Assembly (NCBI GenBank): GCA_017997315.1
Contig: JAGOFF010000053.1
Span: forward strand, 1 to 12,162
DNA length: 12,162 nucleotides
Origin: Clostridia bacterium
GTDB taxonomy: Bacteria; Bacillota; Clostridia; Saccharofermentanales; UBA5734
Direction of reading: 5' to 3'
Shown: positions 1 to 5,521 of the stretch, in pieces
Numbering within the stretch: position 1 is the first letter of the stretch
Layout: the number at the start of each line of letters is the position of its first letter
Program-made: the position numbers and the translations under genes
The notes under the pieces: model-generated
The model's database searches: none
What the model saw: the letters and a program-made list of their open reading frames with translations, nothing else
Told to the model about the DNA's origin: nothing

Positions 1-211
1 CACGATCGTCACCGCGCTGGTCAGCCATCCCGACATGGTTCGCATCGATCACCACGACCAGGGCAACACCGTCCTGCTTGAAGTCCATGTGGATCCTGAA
101 GACATGGGCAAGATCATCGGCAAGCAGGGAAAACGCGCCCAGGCGATCCGTGCGATCATGAAGGCGAAAGCGACCAAGTGCGACAAGCGGGTCATCGTCG
201 ACATCGTCTGA
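1..211 (+). CDS. khpA: KhpA-like KH-domain RNA-binding protein (C-terminal part; 5' end outside the window)
   Basis: This is the last 69 codons of a reading frame (first full codon at base 2, stop TGA 209-211). The product shows the single KH fold of the small YlqC/KhpA family: an IIGKQGKRAQAIR segment carries the G-x-x-G RNA-contact loop (GKQG), followed by a helix and a final VIVDIV strand. In Firmicutes such as streptococci, KhpA is a small cytoplasmic RNA-binding protein that works with KhpB/Jag and affects cell elongation. In Bacillus it lies between rpsP and rimM, and the same order is seen here, with rimM starting 5 bases after the stop. The family is about 75-80 residues long, so only a handful of residues are missing. 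Identity is confident; function in this organism is inferred from the family. Confidence 0.9.
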   Translation, partial: TIVTALVSHPDMVRIDHHDQGNTVLLEVHVDPEDMGKIIGKQGKRAQAIRAIMKAKATKCDKRVIVDIV

Positions 212-216
212 CCGGC

Positions 217-747
217 ATGGCGGCGGCGAGGGACACGGTGCATGTGGGGCGTATCCTTGCGCCGCACGGCGTCCGGGGCGAGATGAAAATCGAACCCCTG
301 ACGGAGGATCCGTCACGCTTTGACGGACTGGAAAAATGTCTGCTGGTCGCTCCGGACGAGAAAGAACGGCGGGAGGCGCGGATCCTCTCCATCCGGCCCT
401 TCGGCGGCTACCTGCTGGTTGCTGTAGAAGGGATCGGGACCCGCGAGGAGGCCAGGGCTGCAGCCGGATGGTTTCTTTCCGTCCCGCGGGAAGACGCCAT
501 ACCGCTGCCTCCCGGAAGGTATTTCATCTTTGACCTGATCGGCTGCGGCGTCTTTGAGGACGGACAACGGCTCGGTACGCTGCGGGATGTGCTGCAGACC
601 GGCGCGAACGACGTGTATGTCGTTGCCCGGGACGGACGCAGGGATCTGCTGGTACCGGTCATAGAACCGGTTGTCCAGTGTGTGGACATTGAGGCCAGGC
701 GCATCGATGTCCGGCTGCCGGAAGGATTGTCTGACATTTATGACTGA
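217..747 (+). CDS. rimM: Ribosome maturation factor RimM
   Basis: A 176-residue protein of normal RimM length. RimM binds ribosomal protein S19 and helps mature the head of the 30S subunit in the cytoplasm. The N-terminal domain has the family opening VGRILAPHGVRGEMKI (residues 10-25). The C-terminal PRC-barrel half has the conserved GANDVYVV (129-136) followed by LVPVIEPVV and VDIEARRIDV. The ATG at 217 was chosen because it gives the expected N-terminus and lies 5 bases after the khpA stop; no clear Shine-Dalgarno site precedes it, so translation probably depends on coupling to khpA. The 3' end overlaps trmD by 8 bases. An in-frame extension upstream to base 178 would run inside khpA and adds nothing family-like. 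Confidence 0.95.
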   Translation: MAAARDTVHVGRILAPHGVRGEMKIEPLTEDPSRFDGLEKCLLVAPDEKERREARILSIRPFGGYLLVAVEGIGTREEARAAAGWFLSVPREDAIPLPPGRYFIFDLIGCGVFEDGQRLGTLRDVLQTGANDVYVVARDGRRDLLVPVIEPVVQCVDIEARRIDVRLPEGLSDIYD

Positions 748-1522
748 CACGGTCTCCCCGCTGCGCATCCGGGTGCTCACCCTGTTTCCGGACATGATCC
801 GTCAGGTGGCGGGCACCAGCATCCTCGGCCGGGCGGCGGCTGCCGGCCGGATCGAGGTGGAAGCGATCGACATCCGGTCGTTTGCCGACAACGCCTACGG
901 CAAGGTGGACGATTCGATGTTCGGCGGAGGAACCGGGATGCTCATGATGTGCGAACCGGTGTACCGCGCCTGGCTGCAGGCGAGGGAGGAGCTGGGGGGC
1001 AGCCCGCGCACGGTGTTCCTTTCCGCCCAGGGCCGGCCTTTCACACAGGCGCGGGCGATCGGCCTGGCCGGCGAGACATCCCTGATCCTTCTATGCGGGC
1101 ATTACGAAGGGATCGACCAAAGGGTGCTGGATGTCATCGTCGATGAGGAGATCTCGATCGGGGATTTCGTCCTGACCGGTGGTGAACTGCCCGCCCTGAC
1201 CGTGATCGACGCGGTTGCGCGGATGATCCCCGGAGTCCTGCCCAATGAAGAGGCCATCACCTGCGAATCCCATATGGACGGTACACTGGAGGGACCGCAA
1301 TATACGCGCCCGGCGGTCTGGAAAGGCGTGTCTGTACCGGACGTCTTGTTGTCAGGACATCACGCTAAGATATTGGAATACCGCAGACTGGCTTCATTGA
1401 AGACTACGATGGAACACCGGCCGGATCTTTTCAACCGGCTTCGGATCCAAGCTGCGGAGATGGACAAACTGGAGTTGTTCATACGTCATCAAGAGGATGC
1501 GCATGGCAGGAAGCACGACTAG
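740..1522 (+). CDS. trmD: tRNA (guanine-N1)-methyltransferase TrmD
   Basis: A 260-residue SPOUT-class methyltransferase that transfers methyl from S-adenosylmethionine to N1 of G37 in tRNAs with a 36GG motif, preventing +1 frameshifting; it acts as a dimer. Visible signatures are the N-terminal RVLTLFPDM, MFGGGTGML, the trefoil-knot cofactor loop LLCGHYEGIDQRV, EISIGDFVLTGGELPAL and IDAVARMIPGVL. The interdomain segment reads ESHMDGTLEGPQYTRP (from residue 176), with Glu where many TrmDs have the catalytic Asp of DSF. The start at 740 overlaps the rimM stop by 8 bases and gives the typical short N-terminus; the frame is open further upstream, but that part lies inside rimM. The lipoprotein gene begins within the last 20 bases of this gene. 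Confidence 0.96.
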   Translation: MTDTVSPLRIRVLTLFPDMIRQVAGTSILGRAAAAGRIEVEAIDIRSFADNAYGKVDDSMFGGGTGMLMMCEPVYRAWLQAREELGGSPRTVFLSAQGRPFTQARAIGLAGETSLILLCGHYEGIDQRVLDVIVDEEISIGDFVLTGGELPALTVIDAVARMIPGVLPNEEAITCESHMDGTLEGPQYTRPAVWKGVSVPDVLLSGHHAKILEYRRLASLKTTMEHRPDLFNRLRIQAAEMDKLELFIRHQEDAHGRKHD

Positions 1523-2987
1523 TCCGGCGGATTGCCCCAAGGGACGCCGCGCCGCGGATCGAAGGCTCTTCTGCATCCTGACGGTTCTGGCTGCGGTCAT
1601 TGCATTGTCCGGATGCGGCGGCCCGTCCGACGCACCTGGCGTGACGACAGCGTCCGGATCATCGGCCACCACCACATCATCCTCGATTGCGACCACCATA
1701 AAGCCTCTGTCGCCGACACCGGATCCGACTCCCGGACCGACGGTGCCGGCCTATGTCCCGCCCGGAACACCGACCCTCTCCGGGGATCGCCTGAATCCCA
1801 GGCTCCTGTCGCTTTCCGCGGACCCGATGTCCTGGACCGCCGAAGACGAAGCCGCCGGGTGGATCCTGCACGATGGATCCGTCATCGTTACGCCCGGAGC
1901 CTCCGGCGGATCGGCCATGATCACGGAAGGTGCGGTGGTGGGAGGTTCCATGGCGGATGCGGAGGCGGCGATCGGAAAGCCGTACCGCGACGATGGGGAT
2001 TGCTCCATCTTCTTCTTTGAGGACTGCGTACTGGCGCTGTACGGCAAGGAGACGGTCGAAGCGGCAGCGATCGCCGGTATTGCGGAGCCGGGTACCGCCG
2101 GATTTATCGGGCGGAGACTTGCCCGGTCGCTTTATGAATACCGCCTGCTTTATATGGAAGGCGGACTGGACGAGGTCGTTTCACCGGATGGATCTTATAT
2201 CCTGTCCTGCAGCGGTGGGGAACGGCCGTTCCTGGCGGTGCGGCCTTCGGACGGCAGGAAGGACTGGATCGTGCTGTACGGCGCTTCCCGCGAGTATTAC
2301 TGGGTGAACGCGCACACGTTCCTCAGCATCGATGCGGACTCGTTGGTCCCGGCATGCCATTCCTTCGATCCCGATGCCGGATGGCCGGCGGAACGCATCC
2401 GATCGTATCCGCTTGTGGACATCCGGTCGATCGATCCGGATATCCGGATCGACATGAAGTATGCGACGGAAGACAACTTTGTCAAAACGAATCTCTACGG
2501 CGACTTCACCACGGCCTATATGCCCCCGGATGCCGCGCAACGGCTCGCCGCGGCGCACGCCGCACTGCGCGCCTCGCATCCGGATCTGCGCTTTCTCGTG
2601 TATGACGCGTACCGGCCCAAAAGCGCGCAGCAGAGAATGTGGGATATCGTCCAGGGGACGGAATACCAGGCGATCCTCTCCGATCCCTCCGCATGGTTCT
2701 CGAACCACTATATCGGCATGGCGGTCGACCTCACGTTGTATGACACGGCGACCGGCACCGAACTGGATATGGGAACCGGTTTCGACAGCTTTGACCGTCT
2801 GGCCTGGCCGCAGCACGAGGCGGAATTCCTTGCGTCGGGCCGCTTGAGTCCGACGCAGTATGAAAACCGCAGGATGCTTCGTGATGTCATGGAAGCGCAA
2901 GGATTCGCCCAGCTGTATTTCGAGTGGTGGCAATATGATCTGCACATGCCGGGAGGCATACCAGGCATGTTCCGATGGTTTGAATAA
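1503..2987 (+). CDS. Lipoprotein with C-terminal VanX-like (M15D) D-Ala-D-Ala dipeptidase domain
   Basis: A 494-residue predicted surface lipoprotein. The N-terminus has arginines (R20, R21), a hydrophobic segment and a lipobox LSGC with lipidated Cys38. A Ser/Thr/Pro linker (about 39-90) follows, then a segment of unknown function. At roughly 147-190 this has the feel of a BamE-like module (SMADAEAAIGKP ... FFFEDCVLALYG), and SPDGSYIL lies further on. From about 300 a peptidase M15 domain shows DAYRP (R371), SNHYIGMAVD (S400-D409, with metal ligands H402 and D409) and EWWQ (E474-Q477). VanX-type enzymes cleave D-Ala-D-Ala dipeptide at a zinc site and carry EWWH, so Q477 replaces the expected third ligand. 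The ATG at 1503 is preferred over 1497 because AAGAGG (1491-1496) sits 6 bases ahead. The gene overlaps trmD by 20 bases and splits the usual trmD-rplS order. Activity is uncertain. Confidence 0.85.
   Translation: MAGSTTSPADCPKGRRAADRRLFCILTVLAAVIALSGCGGPSDAPGVTTASGSSATTTSSSIATTIKPLSPTPDPTPGPTVPAYVPPGTPTLSGDRLNPRLLSLSADPMSWTAEDEAAGWILHDGSVIVTPGASGGSAMITEGAVVGGSMADAEAAIGKPYRDDGDCSIFFFEDCVLALYGKETVEAAAIAGIAEPGTAGFIGRRLARSLYEYRLLYMEGGLDEVVSPDGSYILSCSGGERPFLAVRPSDGRKDWIVLYGASREYYWVNAHTFLSIDADSLVPACHSFDPDAGWPAERIRSYPLVDIRSIDPDIRIDMKYATEDNFVKTNLYGDFTTAYMPPDAAQRLAAAHAALRASHPDLRFLVYDAYRPKSAQQRMWDIVQGTEYQAILSDPSAWFSNHYIGMAVDLTLYDTATGTELDMGTGFDSFDRLAWPQHEAEFLASGRLSPTQYENRRMLRDVMEAQGFAQLYFEWWQYDLHMPGGIPGMFRWFE
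2431..2452. repeat. Perfect 22-bp palindrome inside the lipoprotein gene
   Basis: Each half is 11 bases (TCGATCCGGAT followed directly by its reverse complement), with no mismatch and no spacer. It is coding (Ile-Asp-Pro-Asp-Ile-Arg-Ile-Asp region) and lies just before the peptidase domain. With no loop it could pair only as a hairpin with the centre unpaired, or serve as a symmetric protein-binding site. It may equally be a by-product of the strong local preference for CCGGAT/ATCCGG strings. Confidence 0.75.
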
Positions 2988-2992
2988 CCTTG

Positions 2993-3021
2993 TTGCATCG
3001 GAATCCAAGCTGTGATAAGAT
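2993..3021 (+). promoter_or_regulatory. Predicted sigma-A-type promoter of rplS
   Basis: A -35 box TTGCAT (2993-2998) and a -10 box TAAGAT (3016-3021) are separated by exactly 17 bases, with a TG at 3013-3014 giving an extended -10. It starts 6 bases after the lipoprotein stop codon and would begin transcription near base 3028, leaving a leader of about 70 bases before rplS. This gives L19 its own transcription start downstream of the inserted lipoprotein gene. Confidence 0.7.
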
Positions 3022-3027
3022 GCTTTA

Positions 3028-3090
3028 GCCATTGATTACGGACGGTCCGCTGCCGGTTGCGTGCATGAACGTTCTTGAATGAGAGGAGAA
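3028..3090 (+). promoter_or_regulatory. Candidate L19 leader (ribosomal-protein autoregulatory 5' UTR)
   Basis: The leader between the predicted start of transcription and rplS contains CATTGATTACGGACGGTCCG (3030-3049). From memory this resembles the putative L19 leader described upstream of rplS in low-GC Gram-positives. Possible pairings are CATT (3030-3033) with AATG (3078-3081), enclosing short helices such as CGG/CCG, and the element ends against the Shine-Dalgarno GAGAGGAG (3081-3088). A fold over the ribosome-binding site would allow feedback by L19. The resemblance is recalled, not computed. Confidence 0.45.
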
Positions 3091-3097
3091 ACGCAAT

Positions 3098-3448
3098 ATG
3101 GACATCATCAAGGCCGTCGAGCAGATGCAGATCCGAAACGCCTACCCCAATGTCGAGATCGGCGATTTCGTCCGGGTCCACCTGAAAATCAGCGAGGGCA
3201 ACCGGGAACGCATCCAGGTCTTCGAGGGCACCGTGATCGGCCGCAAGGGAGCCGGACTGAACGAGTCCGTCACCGTCCGCCGCCTTTCGTACGGTGTCGG
3301 CGTCGAGCGGACCCTGCCGGTTCATTCGCCCAAGATCGATCATATCGAGATCGTCCGCAAGGGCAAGATCCGCCGTGCCAAGCTGTACTACCTGCGCGAC
3401 CGGGTCGGCAAGTCCGCCAAGGTCAAGGAAAAACTGGTAAAAAGGTAA
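3098..3448 (+). CDS. rplS: 50S ribosomal protein L19
   Basis: A 116-residue protein of standard L19 length, located at the 30S-50S interface of the large subunit. Recognisable blocks are the IGDFVRVHLKISEGNRERIQ region, FEGTVIGRKGAG, SVTVRRLSYGVGVERTLPVHSP, and the C-terminal KGKIRRAKLYYLRDR with a Lys-rich tail. The ATG at 3098 follows GAGAGGAG (3081-3088) with a 9-base spacer. It has its own predicted promoter and leader, and an intrinsic terminator follows 12 bases after the stop, so it can be a one-gene transcript even though it sits within a ribosome-biogenesis cluster. Confidence 0.98.
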   Translation: MDIIKAVEQMQIRNAYPNVEIGDFVRVHLKISEGNRERIQVFEGTVIGRKGAGLNESVTVRRLSYGVGVERTLPVHSPKIDHIEIVRKGKIRRAKLYYLRDRVGKSAKVKEKLVKR

Positions 3449-3460
3449 ACGTCAATCCAG

Positions 3461-3490
3461 CCGAAGGGACCGCAAGGTCCCTTCGGTTTT
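3461..3490 (+). terminator. Intrinsic terminator after rplS
   Basis: A perfect 11-bp stem CCGAAGGGACC (3461-3471) and its complement (3476-3486) close a GCAA tetraloop of the stable GNRA type, followed by TTTT (3487-3490). The stem is strong but the T-run is short, so some read-through into rbgA is plausible; I see no promoter between this hairpin and rbgA. Confidence 0.88.
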
Positions 3491-3519
3491 ACGTGAAGTA
3501 TTGCGGCAGGGAGGGAAAC

Positions 3520-4386
3520 ATGGCGCAGACCGTCAACTGGTTTCCGGGGCACATGGCCAAGACGCTCCGTGCGATCGGGGACCGGCTCCGTCAGGTGGAC
3601 GCCGTAATCGAAACCTGCGACGCCCGGATTCCGGTAAGCAGCCGGAATCCCGAGCTCGACAGACTGATCGGCGACAAACCCCGCCTGCTCCTTCTCGGAA
3701 AAGAAGATCTGGCCGACCCCGTCGTCACAGCGGAGTGGATCGCCTACTTCCGGCATATGGGAATTCCCGCCGTCGCGTGTGACAACACCCGCCGCAACGG
3801 TGTCGACAGCGTCCGCCGGGCATGCCTTGAAATGAGCGCGGACCGGATCGCCCGGGCCAGGGAGAAAGGACGGGTTTTCCGCCCCGCCCGCGCCATGGTC
3901 GTCGGTATCCCGAACACCGGCAAGTCGACGCTGATCAACTCCCTTGCGGGACGTGCGTCCACACGCACGGAAGACCGGCCCGGCGTCACCCGGAACCCGC
4001 AGTGGGTCCGGACGGAGGACGGGCTGGAGCTCATGGACATGCCGGGCGTCCTGTGGGCCGATCTGGGAGACCGGACGAAACAGATGCATCTGGCTGCGAC
4101 CGGAGCGATCAAGGACGATATTCTCGATATCGAAGAGATCGCGGAAGAGACCCTTGCCGACCTGATACGAACCTATCCCGCGGCTGTGACCGCGCGCTAC
4201 AAGGCGGAGAGACTCGACCTCCCGATCCACGAGCAGCTGGACGACCTCGCGCGCAGACGCGGCTGCATCCTGTCCGGCGGCCGTGTCGACCGGGCCCGTT
4301 TCGCCGCGGTCCTGCTGGATGAACTCCGTTCAGGCCGGATCGGCCGGATCTCTCTGGAGCGTCCGGAAGCGAAGGTGCGCCCGTGA
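3520..4386 (+). CDS. rbgA: Ribosome biogenesis GTPase RbgA (YlqF)
   Basis: A 288-residue circularly permuted GTPase (B. subtilis RbgA is about 282) that acts late in 50S assembly. The N-terminal WFPGHMAKTLR and DARIPVSSRNPEL are family hallmarks. Motif order is permuted: G4-like GKED (residues 60-63), then the P-loop GIPNTGKS (129-136), DRPGVTRNPQWV with the G2 Thr, and G3 DMPG (173-176). The C-terminal helical domain has HLAATGAIKDDILD and RRGCILSGGRVD. The usual G4 is NKxD, so Asn is replaced by Gly60, which could affect guanine specificity. The ATG at 3520 follows AGGGAGGG (3508-3515). The frame is open upstream through rplS, but that part is not family-like. It overlaps rnhB by 4 bases (GTGA). 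Confidence 0.95.
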   Translation: MAQTVNWFPGHMAKTLRAIGDRLRQVDAVIETCDARIPVSSRNPELDRLIGDKPRLLLLGKEDLADPVVTAEWIAYFRHMGIPAVACDNTRRNGVDSVRRACLEMSADRIARAREKGRVFRPARAMVVGIPNTGKSTLINSLAGRASTRTEDRPGVTRNPQWVRTEDGLELMDMPGVLWADLGDRTKQMHLAATGAIKDDILDIEEIAEETLADLIRTYPAAVTARYKAERLDLPIHEQLDDLARRRGCILSGGRVDRARFAAVLLDELRSGRIGRISLERPEAKVRP

Positions 4387-5057
4387 CCGCGTCCGGGACG
4401 TATTCCGGACTGTCGGGAAAGAGGCTGGAGAAGGCGATCTCCCGGTATCGTACGATGTCGGGGTACGAAACCGCCGCCTGGGCGGACGGCTGCCGGTGGG
4501 TCGCGGGGATCGACGAGGCGGGACGGGGACCTCTGGCCGGACCGGTAGTGGCCGCGGCGTGCGTCCTGGATCCGGATCATCCCGCGTACGGTGCGGACGA
4601 TTCGAAAAAACTGTCGCCGGCGCGTCGGGACATCCTCTACGATGAAATCCGCTCCTGCTGCATCGCGTATGCCGTCGGCATTGCGGATGTGGAAACCATC
4701 GAGCGGATCAATATCCTCAACGCCACGAAAGAAGCGATGCGCCAGGCGGTCGCCGGGCTGGCTGTCCGACCGGAACGGCTGCTGATCGATGCCGTGGATC
4801 TGCACGGAACCGGAATCCCGGTCGTTCCGATCATCCGGGGGGACTCGCTGTCCGTGTCCATCGCCGCGGCGTCCATTCTGGCGAAAGTCACGCGGGACCG
4901 GATCATGACGGAATTGGATTCGACCTATCCGGAGTATGGCTTCGCACAACACAAGGGGTACGGCACCGCAGCCCATTACGAGGCGCTCCGCAGGTTGGGG
5001 CCCTGTCCGGTCCACCGGTTGTCGTTTCTGGGTGGTCTGCAGTCTCATGAGGAGTAG
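4383..5057 (+). CDS. rnhB: Ribonuclease HII
   Basis: A 224-residue RNase HII, which cleaves the RNA strand of RNA-DNA hybrids and nicks at single ribonucleotides in DNA. The catalytic acidic set is visible: D44 and E45 in AGIDEAGRGPLAG, D136 in LLIDAVDL, and D172 in KVTRDRIM. Other family blocks are DDSKKLSPARR, SVSIAAASILAKVTRD, YGFAQHKGYGTAAHYEAL and HRLSF. The GTG at 4383 is taken as the start because it overlaps the rbgA stop as GTGA and leaves the usual short pre-domain; an ATG at 4455 is a shorter alternative. The rbgA-rnhB pair is conserved in Bacillota. It overlaps yraN by 11 bases. Confidence 0.95.
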   Translation: MTASGTYSGLSGKRLEKAISRYRTMSGYETAAWADGCRWVAGIDEAGRGPLAGPVVAAACVLDPDHPAYGADDSKKLSPARRDILYDEIRSCCIAYAVGIADVETIERINILNATKEAMRQAVAGLAVRPERLLIDAVDLHGTGIPVVPIIRGDSLSVSIAAASILAKVTRDRIMTELDSTYPEYGFAQHKGYGTAAHYEALRRLGPCPVHRLSFLGGLQSHEE

Positions 5058-5427
5058 GGAGGGAGCCGCCGCCTCCCGAAGCGCAGGAAATGCCGCTGAA
5101 GAAGCCGCGGCGGAACAATTGGCCCGTAACGGCTTTACTATTCTCGCGCGCAATTTCAACGTACCGGGCCTCGGCGAACTGGACATTGTCGCGGAAAAGG
5201 CGGAGGTCGTGCATTTCGTCGAAGTGCGCGCGCGCCGGACGGGAAGCCGATACGGATCGGGCGCGGAATCCATCACGCCCGCCAAGATCGGCCGGTTGCG
5301 GCGTACCGCGTACATCTATCTGGATCGTACACATCTTGTGAATAAAGATGTCCGCATACTTGCAGCAGATGTCGGGCTGGATTCGTCGGGGAACATCGGG
5401 GAAATACGGTGGATTCCGATGGATTAG
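5047..5427 (+). CDS. yraN: YraN-family (UPF0102) endonuclease-like protein
   Basis: A 126-residue protein of the UPF0102/YraN family, which has a PD-(D/E)XK nuclease-like fold and no settled function. Visible family features are GNAAEEAAAEQL (from residue 14), GLGELDIVAEK with E44 and D46, HFVEVRAR with E59 (the E-x-K position reads E-V-R), and the ES..P.K...L..A..YL tail segment. The ATG at 5047 overlaps the end of rnhB by 11 bases with no good Shine-Dalgarno, so translation is probably coupled. The rnhB-yraN neighbourhood is common in bacteria. No terminator is evident between its stop and the next promoter. Confidence 0.9.
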   Translation: MRSREGAAASRSAGNAAEEAAAEQLARNGFTILARNFNVPGLGELDIVAEKAEVVHFVEVRARRTGSRYGSGAESITPAKIGRLRRTAYIYLDRTHLVNKDVRILAADVGLDSSGNIGEIRWIPMD

Positions 5428-5441
5428 CCTGTCAATAGCAC

Positions 5442-5471
5442 TTGTAAAAGCAAAAGAGCATGGTTTATAAT
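5442..5471 (+). promoter_or_regulatory. Predicted promoter of the aminotransferase gene
   Basis: A -35 box TTGTAA (5442-5447) and a consensus -10 box TATAAT (5466-5471), spaced by 18 bases, lie in an AT-rich patch that stands out from the GC-rich surroundings. Transcription would start near 5478, giving a leader of about 44 bases with AAGGAG (5508-5513) 8 bases before the ATG at 5522. Confidence 0.75.
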
Positions 5472-5521
5472 ACATTCGACTTTGCTTCTAGGTTGGACAA
5501 AATTTGCAAGGAGAGCTCCCA

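Noticed and set aside
3079..3519. In-frame extension of rbgA upstream through rplS
   Set aside because: rplS is certain in its own frame, a terminator hairpin intervenes, and the RbgA signature WFPGHMAK begins just after the ATG at 3520.
5504..5521. TTG at 5504 as the start of the aminotransferase
   Set aside because: It lies before the AAGGAG ribosome-binding site that is well placed for the ATG at 5522, and adds six residues with no family support.
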